Positions 41,501-57,400 are shown, counted from the stretch's first letter. The stretch: 64,000 nt of DNA from Omphiscola glabra (GCA_964017045.1 OZ024804.1:28658945-28722944); one strand, 5' to 3'. The notes: generated from the sequence alone by a model not told the origin. Translations and numbers: made by a program.

Positions 41501-44500
41501 AAATAAATATTTATCTTTTTTCATTATAAACGCGTACATTTTGTTGTTGTTGTTTTTTCTCTTACAATTATGACAAATGCAACTTAACCTACAGTATCCG
41601 CGGCGAACCGAATGATAGGTGTGTGCACATCTGTTATCTTCCGGCTTCTGAAACAAAAGCCATTGGAAAGTTTTACAAACCTGATCATTTCTTAAAGTAG
41701 CTGATTAACTGCCTGTATGAGCTAAGATCAGGGGTGGCCAACATGTTTACCACATGTGGCCCACTGCATCAAACATTGTCTGATTTATCACAATTAAACT
41801 TAATTGTTATTGATTCAACAGACAAAAAATCGATTTTAAAAAACATACATGAGAGAAAAAAATGACAACATATAAATTTTATTCTGTTTTATTATTTAGC
41901 ATTTGATCGTGTGCATTATGAATACGATAAGCATTCCTATGATAAGCATTCCTATGATAAGCATTCCTATGATAAGCATTCCTATGATAAGCATTACTAT
42001 GATAAGCATTACTATGCAGCATTTTGTTGGGGTTTCTTTTACTATCAGTTGTTGCGACATGTGGCACGTGCAGCCTTTTGTTAAGATAAAAAGTGGACAG
42101 TTATTATAAATATTGGTTCACTGTTTATCTTACATTATGTGTACATGCAAGTTATGACACTTAATTTTTCTTCGAGTTTTAAAGCACTTGGCACATATTT
42201 ACACCCTGGGAACCACCCAAAGAAATGTAAACTGTTAGACACATTAACGTTCAACTTTAGAACAAGCTCTGTAGCAAACTTTAGCTCAGTAGCAAATTTT
42301 AGCTCTGAAGCAAAGTTTAGCACTGTAGCAAACTTTAGCTATGAAGCAAAGTTTAGCTCTGTAACAATTTATGGCTCTGTAGCAAACTTTAGCTCTGTAG
42401 CAAACTATGGCTCTGTAGCAAACTTTAGCTCTGTAGCAAACTTTAGCTCTGTACCAAACTTTTAACTCTGTACCAAACTTTTAACTCTGTACCAAACTTT
42501 GGCGTATTACAAACATCAAAATTATTTTGCTGCCCTCTTAGATACTACATTTCAGCACAGTGCTATTTTTATTTTATTTGTTTTTACTGTTGTTTGTTCG
42601 CTGATGCGATGAAGGCTTCCTGCCGACATGTTTGTTGCTTGGTTACCTTCATTTTTAAAGCTTTTTCCACATTTTGTTTCACTCATTTACTATTAGCGAG
42701 AGGCGCCTTCCTTGATGAAGTCGTGAAAAGAAAAGGAAGGCCGTATTCCAAAGAATCGGATGTATGGAAATTTGGCCGCGACTGCACTTTAAAGAGGTTT
42801 TCAAAACGAGCATGAGGGGGGCCAACATAGAAATCGGCAAATGGGAGATCATCGCCGATCAACGTTCCAGCTGACGTACAACTATGTATGAAAGAGACAA
42901 GAACGCAGAAGAAAAGATGCGCAAAACTAAGCCCTTGCAACAAAAGAGGAAGGCCAAATTTCAACCAGGAGTCTAGGTTCTCATGTGAGAAGTCCAGCCT
43001 AGACTGCCATTGCAGGATCGGCCTGGTAAGCGCTTTGATGAAGTGACAATAGCTACTCCATCATCTAGCTAAGACGGAACGATGTCATATAAATAATAAA
43101 AATAATACAAGGTGGGGGCTGTCTGGATAATGAACATTTCGAAAAAACGTCGTTCGGAAAATCGACACTCTACTGTATACAGCATATTAATTAGCCTCAT
43201 ATTTAGGTAATAAGAAGTTCATAAGTTTATTATAGAATTATTTTCAAACAAACAAAAAGAGTGCTCATACTTACAGCAAGCAAATCAACAATTGTAAAAA
43301 ACGTGACACGCCATTGTCTCTTTGGAGCTGAAATATATAAGTATATTTTAATGGTCAGTTTTATTCACTTTTTAACAAACTTGAAGTGATCTCAAATTAT
43401 GAAAACTTTAATCTTCATCGAATGAACCAGCATAATGAAAAGTTTTACTTTATAAGACAATTATTTTTAAACATCACGTAACTCTATATAAATAACTGTT
43501 TTCATCAAGAGAAACACTAGAACCACCGAACGGCTAGCGCCTACTTTCTGTCAGACATCAGGAAAAAAAATTATTTGCAAGTATAATTTTAATTCAACAT
43601 GGTTGTTAGATATCCATGTTGGCTGTCATTAAGCCAAATGTAAATCGGGATGAAAGCAATTATAGACCAGTCATTTCAACAGTAAAGCTTCACACTATCT
43701 GTCCACCAAAAGTTTTTCTCAATGTTAAATTTGCGGTGCAGCCAGAAATCCCATTCTTAATTTAAAATAAATATCAATATTGAAATAGCTGCTCACCACA
43801 GTTAGCTCAGTGTCATCAAGATGAGTCTTGTTGAAGTACCAGAGAAATAGCTACTCACCACAGTTAGCTCAGTGTCATCAAGATGAGTCTTGTTGAAGTA
43901 CCACAGAAATAGCTACTCACCACAGTGCGCTCTGTGTAATCAAGATGAGTCTTGTTGAAGTACCAGATTCGTTGGTTGTATTCAATGCAAGCAGGCTGAG
44001 ACAGGAACTTCTGATTCTCTGAGGCTAAAGCAATTTCAATACAATCTTTTGATCCCCATAGTGGCAGGGATTGTTGCAATATGTCAAAGGTTCGCCTATC
44101 ATCACTTGCATAACATCTACCGATAAACTCAACGGAGAGATGTTGAAACTTTCTGAAATTTCAACGCAATTTTCATAGTTTTTACTTGAAGTGAATTGTT
44201 AAAATTTAACTTGAAGTGAATTGATAACTGAAATAATAATTAATTAACAAGTTGCTATTGGTTGAATTATTCCAAGACACAAGCAGTGAATCGGCTTTGT
44301 TCGTGTTTTGACAACGCATAGCAGTCTAAGGGAAACTTGACATCATTGTCAGCTAAGAAAACATTCTAGAGATACTTTACAACATGGTCAGCTAATCAAA
44401 CAGTCTAGATGGGCACTTAGACTACTAGTCAGCTATTAACACAGTCTAGAGGAACTTAAATGAAGTCAGATATAGATAAAAAGAGGGAGACTAGAACATG

Positions 44501-45353
44501 GATATCAGTCCTTGTGTTTGAATACCAAGTTTGGACTTATCACTGTTGAACTAATTACTACAGTTTGCTCTCAAGATGTGAAAAGCGTCTGGGACTCACT
44601 GGGATAAAAGTATCTGATCAAGACAAGGAGTCCTGATGGTAAGAGCTTGAAAGAGAGAAGACAACGGAGGTGAGAAAGGAAAATAAAGAGTTGTAGTGGA
44701 TGAAATGGATAAAAAGAATTCAAGGCGCTACGATTTCAGATTACAAAAAGAATCTATACTACTATTTAAATTAAAATGTGTTTCTTTAAGACTTGCAAAG
44801 AATCGGACAAATGGAGTTTTCCTTTCAGAGCCTTGACAACTCGCCTATTCCAAAAAATGTTTCGACCTGCAAACAATCTTACAAAGTCAGTGTACTCACT
44901 TCATACTAGGGAGAAACTCTTCCTCGTTTTTCGACGACTTTTCTTTATTAAGGATTCCAAAAGCGATGAGCGCAGCGGCTGTTGGATTCTGGGAGACCGA
45001 CCAATCATGATATTCTTATTTATAGCTAATGATCACTCAAATGCAAAGATCTTTATAATTTGATTTTTTTTAAAGATCTGTTAAATCATTTGAAAAGTGT
45101 TTATAATTTAAAAAAATAACTTTAGCTTTACTTTTGTTTATTGTTTAAAATAATGGTATATTATCCGTGTTATTTATCGAGAGGTTGAGAAAGTTCTAGT
45201 CGTTTTATTGGGACGTTTTTAGATACCATGGACATTTTTCATCAAATGACGTCAGCTCTTTTCCAGTAAATCAGGAAAGCAGTTTGTTGCCGGGAGGCCG
45301 ATATTAAGTATTTCTCTTTTATCTGCCCTATTTCGTTCGGTCTGTCTCCTATA

Positions 45354-45420
<67 letters not shown>

Positions 45421-48400
45421 TATCCCTACCTCTATATCTCCCACTCCAATCTGTTTCTCTCCCTCTACTTCTCTGCCTCTAAATATGTAATATATCTCTT
45501 CCCAACTTACCTCCCTTTCTCTCCCTCTCTACTTTCCCTCTGGCCTTCTTCCCCTCTCTCTCTATCCTTCCCTCCCCATCTCTCCATCCAACTCTCTCTC
45601 TAAATCTCCCTCATACCGCTCTCTACCTCCCCTCTTTCTCCCCTCCCTCCTCAAACTATCATTCCTCTATCTCTTTCTCCCTCCCCGTCTCTCCCTCCCT
45701 CTTCTCACTCACTCCTTCTATCCATCTATAATCGATGTATCCCTGCCTCGTCACGTTCTCTGTGTATTTAAAGTAGCATATTTTTAACGCAATCAACTGC
45801 ACTGGATAAATCCAACCTTGACATGACACTGGATAAATCCAACCTTGACATAACTGCAGAAAGCTGTGGCACATTTGTACTTATTGACCTTTGTAAGGCA
45901 TCCTTCCGTTTTCACGAGACAATGGAGTAGTTATATTGTAGTCCTACACTTCGACTAGTGGCTCACTAGGCCAATCCTGGAGTGATAATCTCGACTGCAT
46001 TTCACGCAGGAGATTGATGATTTCTGGTTAATTTTGGCCTTCCGTGCTGTTCTTTTTCTTGCAAGGGCTTCGTTCCGCACATCTTCTGCCTTTTTCACTC
46101 CTTCGTACACTGCCGTTCGCCAGCTGGAACGTTGTTCGGCAATGATCTCCCATTTGTTGACTTCAATGTTCACTTCAATTGACCTTCAGCGAAAGTTTAA
46201 ATAAGACCTACATCTTTCCCTGCTTCTCCCTCCCTCCCTCTCCCTCCCTGTCTCTCCCACCCTGACTTTCTCTCGCTATAACTCTCTTTCTCTCTCTCTC
46301 TCTAAATATATAAATATAGTTATATATGTATGTGTGTGTGTATCTACCTATCTATTATATGTATGTATATATATATAAATATAGATATATAAATCTATCA
46401 AAACATCTATCTATTTATCTATCTATCCCTAACCCATCTCATTCTCTGTGTATTTAAAGTGGCATATTTTCAATGCAATCAACTAGGTAAATCCAACCTT
46501 GACATAGTTCCATAAAGCTCTGGCACATTTGTACTTGTTGGCCTTTAGTGACAGTTTAAATAGGACCTCCATCACGTCACTATAGGGAGAGTCTTCATTG
46601 GCATCTGGGGCGAGTATTTAAATGATACTTTATAACAACGCTACCTTGCTGTGTTTACTAAGACATTTTTAATGCGTCATTCTAAAATAGAACGTCCTTA
46701 TAAACTAGAATCTCCATCTAAACTAGAATGTTCCTTCTAAACTATAAATGCCCTTCTAAGCTAGAATGTCCTTCTAAACTAAAACGTCCTATTAACTAGA
46801 ATGACCTTCTAAACCAGAACCTCCCTCTAAACTTGAATGTCCTTCTAAACTAAAAAGTCCTTTTAACTAGAATGACCCTCTAAACTAGTACGCTTCCTCT
46901 TTAAACATATTAGTGTATGGTAATTTTCTTATATTTAAAACAGAAAAAGATTGGTTTTCACTCGAATAGTTCTTAAAGACTTTTGCGTCACAAAATTACA
47001 AACGAACTTCTATGAAATCTGTATAGTCCATGGGATAAAATATAAATAAAACTAATTTGAAATATTTTTTGGGGAAATAAGTAAAATTATTATTTCGTAA
47101 AATCTCTGTTGTATATAACCTATCTTACTAGCCTGTAGTCTGGTACTCATGTTCTAGTTTTAAAAATATGTTATCTTTCTTCGCAGACTCTTCGATTTAA
47201 TTACCTATATGGTTTAGATTTTTGTCACTTTTTTTTTAAAGGTTCAAGCTCTTTAGATCCTGTCTTTTTGAGCAGGGACCAGAAGCAGACGTTTTGGCAG
47301 AGCTCCCCCTCCGAGCTCCGGTTTCAGGGGTGTTTAAAGGTGTGTTTAAAGGTGTGTTTAAAGGTGTGTTTAAAGGTGTGTTTAAATGGGTGTTTAAAGA
47401 AATGTGTTCATTATGTTAATTAAACATCTTACTACCTAGGCATTAGAAATACATGTACCAGAAACATAGCTGATAGAAGTTTCGGGCAACATAGGAGTGG
47501 AGCATGATTACAAGTTCCACTGTGGTGGAAGCCTATGGCCGATGATTCTATATATGCAGCCCTGAGAAAGCTGCTCCTAGGCAACTGTTTCGTCCCAGCT
47601 ACTTCGCGAATTAGTTGCGAGATGGAAACCCACTGTAGAATCCCTCTTAGAGGGCGTCCGATGCTTCCCTGGGACGGGTGGGGGGAGATTTAGGACGTTA
47701 ATTTACCGTCCCGGCCTCTAGGAAAGTGGACTGCGGACGCTTTAAACGCAGCGTCTTCGGTCGACCAGATGTCTCCGGGCGGGGAGGGCCTCCATCGGCA
47801 AACCCGATCGAGCGGTTGCTGGTGGCGGCGCTTCACGCCCGGGGAGGTCTCTGGCGTTCTCCCGCACGGCACGACGTCGGGGAAACCCGGCGCCTGGCAG
47901 GTGTGGGTGGGCGCCAGGGAGGGCATAAGGAGCGCGAGCTCGACGGCCCGCTGACGCCATTTCCTAATGAGATATTTCAGGAGTGGAGCAACATTGCTGT
48001 AAAAGAATGGGGCAACATGACTGGCAGAAGAATGGGCAACATGGGTGGTAGAAGAGTGGGCAACATAGGAGTGGAGCAACATCGCTGTAAAAGAATGGGG
48101 CAACATAGCTGCTAGGGAATGGGAATGGCTTAGCTGGTAGAAGTGTGGGTAACATGGCTGGTAGAAGACTGGGCAACGTATGTGGTAGAAGAGTGGGCAA
48201 CATAGGAGTGGAGCAACATCGCTGTAAAAGAATGGGGCAACATAGCTGCTAGGGAAGGGGAATGGCTTAGCTGGTAGAAGAGTGGGAAACATGGCTGGTA
48301 GGGAGTGGGCAACATGGATGGTATAAAAAAAAATAGCGCAACAATTTTAAAAATGGAAAGGTACAAATTGAAGAAAAAAATTTGAATTTTTTAAAAATTA

Positions 48401-51400
48401 CTAAATTCAGATTTTTGAATCTCGTAGCAGTAAGAAATATTTCCAGCTCTATGTCAGCTCCGGTCAAAAAGACCCAGCTCCAGAACTCCAGCTCCAAAGC
48501 TACTCCAAATCCCTGTTTTGTTTTTAATCTTCGCTCGGAACAACGTAGCAATAAAATGTTTATTGTGTTAGATACTTTTAACATAATAACCAGAGCCGTC
48601 AAGTGTTCAGGGGGCCTCGGATATTTTAAGGGGCCCAAGGTTGTGATGAGGAAAGGAATTAATGAAAAGTATTTTATTTTGAAGACCTAAATTACAAAAT
48701 TAATTGGGGAAGGGGGGCTCTTAAAAGTCATGCGATGTCTCTGATGATTACCAACAGAAAGGTTTAATCATAAAACAATGTATACAAACACGGTTCAAAC
48801 ACAAACCTTTAGGTTTGGGTTTTTCAAGGAATTCCAGCGAGAGTTGGTCAGCGATCTTTTTAATTTGTCCAAACCCCTGAGAGAAGATAAGAAGTTAAAA
48901 TCATCATTTTATTTTTTTTTAATTATTCAGATTATATTAAACATTGCAATCTTACTTTTTTAATGTATCCGTTTGCGTACTTTTTAATTAATTTATTTTT
49001 TCCCTGATTTAATCTTTTATTATTTAACGGATTTTTTTTCCCCATTTTTTTATTGCAGACGATGAACTCTAATGTTATGGAATGATGTGGGTTTTTAAAA
49101 ATATATATGTAATAATTAATATCTCCAGAAATCAATTTGTGTAAAAGTTAATAGCTGGACATTTATCTTGAACTTAGTTTTCTACTTACAATAATGTTCA
49201 GTTATATACTTACAGTTATTTCCTCTGTTTCCTGGACAGGTAACCATCTTTCCTAGTTAAATAAAACGAAATGGTTTGGAAAGTAGACGTTGAATTAATT
49301 ACATTTGTCATACGCCATCATAAATATCTAACTACTCTTTGATGTGAATTGCATTCAATATGTTTTTGTATGGTAATGTTCTAGTGACTCTCCGCTCATT
49401 TTCTTACAAAATTTAATGTTCTTTCACCTTCGCTCAGAGACTCTACACCAGCGGTTCTCAACCTGTGGGTCGCGACCCCTTTGTAGTCGCACGACCCTTT
49501 CTCAGGGGTCGCCTAAGACCATCGGAAAACACATATACTCTAACGTTATGAAGTATCAACGACAATAGGTCGCCAGAACATGAGGAACTGCATTAAAGAG
49601 TGGTGGCATTAGGAAGGTTAAGAACCACTGCTCTACACGAAAGTCCTCTACGGGAATTTTTTTACTCAGCTTACATTACTGAATGTGCTTTATAGTTTTC
49701 GTGCATATTTTTTTTTTATTTGAAAAACTATTTTAGATATATATTGTTTGGTTTTGTCCTTTTTTAAAAGTTTTAACGGAATTAAGTATTGAGGAGTGAC
49801 GACTATAGAGTTAAAGTTATAGATCAAGATCATGGCTGTAGATTTAAAGTTATAGATCAAGATCATGGCTGTAGATTTAAAGTTATAGATCAAGATCATG
49901 GCTATAGAGTTAAAGTTATAGATCAAGATCATGGCTGTAGATTTAAAGTTATAGATCAATATCATGGCTATAGAGTTAAAGTTATAGATCAAGATAATGA
50001 CTATAGAGTTCAAGTTATAGATCAAGATCATGGCTGTAGATTTAAAGTTATAGATCAAGATCATGGCTATAGAGTTAAAGTTATAGATCAAGATTCAACA
50101 TGGACGTTTAATACGTTAAGTTATAGAGTACGGCTGGCTAATGGCGAAGTTCATTTTTTGTGGTGTATCACATTATTTTGATTGTTGGCGTATGCGTACT
50201 TTTAAAATTACATATACAGAAGTTTTTGTGACAGGGTGAAATAATGTGTTGTCGTCGGCGTCTACGTGCCAAGTTTCAGTTCGATAGCTTGACGGGAAGT
50301 GGGCCAATTAGCCTTCCGAATATTTAGCCACCCAGCCATTCAACACAGACAAAAGTGCAGTTCATATAAAGGATTTTTAAAAAAGGATTGATATAAACAC
50401 AGCTGATTAAAGGGAACTTGAAATTTCCGATTAAATGTAGAATGATGCAAAACCAAATTCAGGTATGTGCCAAAATGTTTCCTTGATATGGGAAATTGTC
50501 CCATATTTTCTCATTTTACCCAAACACCTACCCCCCTTCCCCCGTTTTTACAAACAGTGCTCTGGAGACTTCGGATGGTGTTTTCAAATTTCCCTTCCCC
50601 CTCCCCTCGTAACAACCTTCGTCTACCAAAGGGACGATGTCAAGCACCCTTACGTCTAATGTGAAGCTCCCGTCTGTTAATACATTAAAGAAATATATTT
50701 CGCTTTAACTCTGTTCAATATATTTATGTGTAAGATGACACGAGTAGAAAGTTTCATAAATGATATTTATTATTTTTTTTAAAAGAATAAATAAATCATT
50801 GTATATATGATTTTTTTAAAATTAGTTTTAATGAATCAGTCCGACAAAGATTTGACTCGCGATCAAAGTTGCCCGCGAGGCCATTCGGGTTGGCCACCGC
50901 CGTTAAAGAATATCTCAAAGTTAGGAATATAACAGTATATAGTTAGGTAAAGATGATTAAATTATTAAGTTAGTTTTAATATAGTGTTATTTAGTGAGTG
51001 ACGTCTGTTGCCAGATGGTATCATTGACCACAGGCGTCACACTCACGGTAATTGACAATGTTTGCAATGAACACATTGAATAAAGCTACACACCTGCACC
51101 AATCTACTTAGGTCATCCAAAAATTTCTCTGTTTCTTTGGTAGGCTTCTAAAAAAAATGTTAATAAAAATAGTTTTAGTGTTCGGACAAAGCGGGGTCTG
51201 GTTCATTAAAAAAAGTATCCTTATATTCAACATAGCGTGATCGAAAACGCCTTAAGTAGAACTAATATCATATATGTTGATTTTCTTTTCTATAGAACCA
51301 AATTACGCATAAATACCTCTCCAAAGTGAATGGCTTTGTTAAACAAGTGATATTGGACAGCTATTTCAAAGTGGTCGATTGAGAGGCATAACATGGCAAA

Positions 51401-54400
51401 GCTGTTAAGGACAAGGTTTCTATCTTCCATGTCTTCAATGTCATGGTTGATACCTTTTCAGACGAGAAAAAAAATTTAATACATCACTTTCTCACTTGAG
51501 AGATTTGGGGAAAGGGGGGGGGGGTTAAGGGCAGATTTGGGAACGATGACTCCTATTTTAGAGTTTAAAATTTATTTTGCCTTTGAAATTTAAATTATTT
51601 AATTAATCTATATATTCAATTCATTTTTGTATCTCTCATAAGCTAATTGTAACAAACATGTAATTAAATTTATTTTAACAAACAGTACAATCGCATGTAA
51701 TCTTTTTGAAATGTCATACAATAAAATAAATAGATAGTATTTAGTTATAATCCTGGAAAATTCATTGTCTGAGTATTTGTATCTTTATGTTGATCGAGAA
51801 TAAAAAAAATAATTATTAATCTCTAAGAACCAAAATTTCAATTGTACCTCGAGCTAAAGCCTTTAAAACGGATTTGCCTATGTTCTTAGATTTGTATGAT
51901 TCCTTCATTCTGTTGAGCAGGCAAGAATGATTTCCGGTACTTCTGAAAGTACAAGACGGTTTACATTTTAATACACTGTTTTTAACATTTATTTCATAGA
52001 ATAAAAAGTGTTTTTGGAGAACATTGAGTTTAATAGTGAATGAACTATTGATTCTAGTAGTGAGTAAAAGATTGAATCTAGTAGGGAATGAAACATTGAA
52101 TCTAGTAGTGATTGAAACGTTGAGTTTGTAGTGAGTGAAACGTTGAGTTTGTAGTGAGTGAAACATTGAGTTTGTATTGAGGGAAACCTTTAGTTTAATA
52201 GTGAGTAAAACATTGAGTTTAGTATTTATTAAAACCAATACACAAAGAGTGCTTGCAGCTATGATTAACTACACAGAGAATATATAGTTCTGAGTTCTAC
52301 ACTCCACAGAAAGCATGTAGTTCTGAGTTCTAAACTCATTGGATGATACACAAATCAAAACCTAATTTTCTGCGTCAATTAAATGGAGTAGAAAGCTTTT
52401 AAAAAATTCGGGTCCGATCACGAAAGAAAACGGTATTTATATTTTCTGAGAGAAAAGAGCAATTGAATCTCTTTTTGATGGCCCTACCAAATTCACTGCA
52501 ATGGAGTTTATAAACAGTAAATTTAATTTTGGAACCAACCCAAAATGAAACAAAATTAGGAGGCAATCATGGAGAAGCTACTCTGTTGTTTGTTTTTTTT
52601 AAATTGGATTTGTCAAATGCAAAATAACTGCCCATCAGGCACAAAGAGTATTTTAATTTAAACTTAAAGAACCGTCGATAGCAGTTATTTTAAAGAAAAA
52701 TTTAATCACTTAATTTAACCGAAATATCTAGCTATTTTACACCACTTGTAATCATTACACACACATTATATAAAGTGGTAGTAGCACATTACTTACGGTC
52801 GGCTGGTTTCATCCCCACCTTCAGCTGTGTTCATCGTGTAGGCTTTGACACCAGCTACCTTAAAAAGTTCATATCAACTGATGGTATTATGTAAATTCTC
52901 TTTTTTAATTATATCATTATTCTTTTGTATAGTATTATAAATGTAGGTGTATTTTAAAATTAATATATTTTTAATGACTGTTACAGCTATTCTAAAACTA
53001 ATAGAAGCGATATTTCCTGAGTTTTAACATTCCAATGAACATTCTATGTCAGGGGTCGTGAACCTATGGCTCTCGAGCCAGATGTGGCTGTATTGATGGC
53101 TGCATCTGGCTCGCAGACAAATGTTCGATTATTTTAAAAAAATATTTCTTTAGACTCCTTTGATCTACATATTAATTATATATCAATATTTCATTCTACA
53201 AATGAGCTAAAGTCTACTGCAGCCCAGCATCAGAAGTGGTAAAGGAGATAAGCTCGGCTGACCTAAAAGACAGAAAAATAGCAACCTTTCATTTATTGTA
53301 ATTAAAGGTAAACCAGAGACATAATTATTGCATTTTTAGTGTTAAAATTATACAAAATGCACACATTTACTTGAATTTTTAGTTTTAAACATAATGTATG
53401 GCTCTCACAGAGTTACTTTTCAAAATATGTTGTGTAAATGGCTCTCTCAGACAAAAAGGTTCCCGACCTTTGTTCTATGTCATACGTACTCCTGCTTAAT
53501 TTAGTCCCCACACCCTATTCTAAAAGCAGAGTGATCCGCATTAGTGTGGAATAATTGATTTCAGGCGCTTACCCGGCTAGCGGATTAGGAAACGCCCGCC
53601 TAATATGGCGGGTATAAATTGTGATGAAATCAGGTACGACTATGACCATAAAATGCTATGACCGTGATGTATTAAAAACACCATGCTCAAACACCCCACC
53701 CCCTCTTTTATATTGTTATCAGTTATTCCCTTTCTATCGTTGTCCTTGGCCCTATGGAACGCGTTGAATCGTGTTACACGATGCGTCGTCGTAAACCCTC
53801 CCCTGTCTTGGATGAGTTAAACTCACGAGACTTTGACCACGCATGCGAAAATTATTTCATTGGCCATGATCGAACCTTACTATAGATTTGAGTCAATTAT
53901 AAATTTTCCAAAACTCAAATATATATATGGGAATATTTGTATAGGAAGCCGAAATTAAATCAAATGATGAAAAAGATGCCGGTATGGACAAAGCCTGCCA
54001 GCGTCGCAGAATCTGGTCCAGCTCAGCTCATGATTTTTAAAAGTTGTAAATAATACCTTTTAATAATACTCGGTACAACGCAGCATTAAACGAACTTTCC
54101 ATTGCTACAAAGGCTGATATTTTGAATTAACTGTTGCTATCTATCAAACATGTATACTATTTTTTTCAATGTCAATTTCTTTATAATATGAGATCAACTT
54201 TTAAACTAGGACACGGTGTTAACTCTACAGTGTCATCAACTTTTAACCTAGGACACGGTGTTAACTCTACAGTGTCATCAACTTTTAAACTAGGACACGG
54301 TGTTAACTCTACAGTGTCATCAACTTTTAAACTAGGACACGGTGTTAACTCTACAGTGTCATCATGTTTTAAACTAGGACACGTTGTTAACTCTACATTG

Positions 54401-57400
54401 TCATCATGTTTCCAATCAGGACATGGTGTTAGCTCTACATTGTCATCATGTTTTAAACTAGGACACGTTGTTAACTCTACATTGTCATCATGTTTCAAAT
54501 AAGGATACGTTGTTAACTCTACATTGTCATCATGTTTTAAACTACGACACGTTGTTAACTCTATATTATCATCATGTTTCAAATAAGGACATGGTTTTAA
54601 CTCTACATTGTCATCATGTTTCAAATAAGGACACGTTGTTAAGTCTACATTGTCAACATGTTTTAAACTAGGACACGTTGTTAACTCTACATTATCATCA
54701 TGTTTCAAATAAGGACATGGTATTAACTCTACATTATCATCGTGTTTCAAATAAGGACACGTTGTTAACTCTACATTGTCATCGTGTTTTAAAAACAGCA
54801 TGTACTAACTCTCTCATCAGCCATTAATTGCCACTAAAACATAAAGATTTTTAAACATTTATCGCACAGAATTAACCTTGTTGACGTCAAGTAATCTTGA
54901 TTCCCCAGCCTCCTGGTTGTCATGGGTTTTTCCATCTCCCCCCCCCCCTTTATTTTTCATATAATTAATGGACACCCCTTAACAAAAACTAGCGATCTGA
55001 TCCGAAACAAAGGCAGCAACCCATAGAGCTTAAAAGGGAATTCTTAAAAAAAGGCTGACGACTCTGCCATGGAAATATTTGTTACGAAAATTGCGCTACA
55101 AACAGTAAATAGGACTGGCATTAAGACGAAAGGTCATTTATCGGTCTGGATGGCAGGATGTTGTGGAGTAGGTCAGTGCCCTTCATGGGCTTCAGTATAA
55201 AACGTGTGTTAATTAAGAGAGTACGGACTCACCTCAATAAATATGACAGGCACTGGTTTCTTAAGTGCTAGTGTTTCGTCTAAAGTCTCCCGCAGATCTT
55301 CGTGGAAACTTGTGACCACCACACATTTAAAGCCAGCTGCTTCTTGAAGAATCGTTACAATCAAAGTTACCATGGTGACAACGTAATATAAACAATGCTG
55401 ATATCTGTTTTGATTTAGCGGAATTATTTACTTGAAAGAATGTATGTATTGTTAGATACGCATGGTAAATAAATTGATGGATTTTTAAAGTGCAATTATG
55501 TATATATTGTTGGATAAATGAATTATTATAAATTGATAGATTGCTTAAATGATTGAATTTGTTTTACCAACGAATGACTTGATGCATTAATTGAAAGATT
55601 TGCTCTTTGATATATAAAGAGATATTTGGATAAGCAAATGAATTGACATAGATATAAAGATACCTTCTTTTGTGACAACCTCCTCTATGCTTTCATTGGT
55701 TGCTTGTAGGTGTAACTTCGGTTCTGGCGTACTTTCTGAAACTATAAAAAAAAATTAAAAAGGTAAATTAATCATTTGTTATTTGTATGCAATTATTGAG
55801 TTTAATTATAATTTTATCGTTAAATCGATACAGCACTTTATGTACTTAATGGCATTTACCTTTTTCATTTCAAGGTCACTAAAATGTCTTTAATTCAGAC
55901 ACGTATATTCATTTCAGAGATTATAAATAACTAAACAAAAAGCGGAGATTGTATAAATCATGGCTAGGCTTACAGCATCTGACGTCATTCATATCTGCTG
56001 AGAAATTTCGTTTAAAACGTAACTTACCCTTCTCACTGGGGACCTGTGAAGAAAATAGAAATTATTGAAATTAGTTAGCAACAACAAAGTCAGTAAGTCA
56101 AACGAGCAACAAGGTGCATAATTCAGAAGAACGGCAAGGCAATAAGTCAGAAGAGCACAAAGGAAACACGTTGGAAGTGGAAGAATAATTTAACCAAAAG
56201 ACTTGAACAAAAGTAGACTTAAGCTCAGACTGGGAAATTTACAACTGTAATGGTGATAAATAGCACAACAAGTTATTTTAAAAAATGATTCCATTGTTTT
56301 TTATCGAACTGAATACGGCGCGAAATTGTAAGTCCATATTTAATGACACATTTTAAAATAAGACCCTTTATTTTCTAAATAACTTGGTGGAGCCAACATT
56401 GGAATTAAACGTCAGAAACAAAAAAAACCCCTAAAAATAAAACTTTTTTATAAATCCTTTATTTTCATTAATTTAATTGCACGTGATTTATCGTGTATGT
56501 GATTGTATCAGTCAATTTTATTTATTTTATATATATTGGTGGGGGTGGGCGGCGTATTATGCAGTTTATAAAGAAATTTCACAAACTTTCCGTCCAAGAT
56601 GTAAATATAAGTTCAATTAATCAAACAGTTCAACAATCGGATTACGCTCAGGACCGTTTTTATCCCAGGTAGTTCACACGTTTAAGTTAAGACTCGGTTA
56701 TGTAATTGGGTAACTTTCTGACGAAAACCCGTTTCATATTTGCTTCATTTGTTTCCCCTTCAAAAGTACATTTCATAGTGGTTCCGTCAAAACTTGACGA
56801 TTTACCCTAAAAATGTTTTCTGTATTAGTTTGCGACTTGGAGGTGGCTATAGTTCAAAAGATATAATTGCATCATATTCCCGTTATCTTCCTCAAGAAAA
56901 ACAGAAAAACTGATCTTTAGGGCTTAGGGGTGGTTCTGAAAATGTGAAATACATTGTTGTCATCGCTGTGCAAAGTTTCAGCTCGATGCGATGACCGGAT
57001 GTGAGTCAATTAGTCTTCCGAAGATTTTGCCAGAAAGAAACAAACAACGAAGCGAAATTACTATAAAGGAATTTTAAAAAGTCGCGTGGTATTTTTGAGA
57101 TCTGCAAAGAACAATACTCAAAACTTTATTATCCCAGGGTTTTGTACATTTTGGGACAATAAAATAAACTGCCTATAATCCCTGGATACCGGGAATTCCC
57201 GAGTTCTAACTGTATTAAAAAAAACTAGAATATATGACCAGATGTTAACGGAAGAATAATGGTAGGCATTTTGCGATACTTTCTACCTGCCATTGCGAAG
57301 TCTCAACCCCTAACAATCCAATAGTTACATATATAATTGAAACAGAGTTTGATGTTTTATATACTTTAAAAAACAACTTAAATAGCGTCCTGGAAATGTA

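Noticed and set aside
47690..48292. 200-codon minus and 129-codon plus frames
   Set aside because: They overlap each other, cover dispersed repeat family X and a tandem repeat, and show no splice or family signal.
49690..50181. Frames with an 11-residue repeat on both strands
   Set aside because: 33-bp minisatellite artefact.
54134..54801. 206-codon minus frame with a 14-residue repeat
   Set aside because: 42-bp minisatellite period; the opposite strand is equally open and the edges are AT-rich non-coding sequence.
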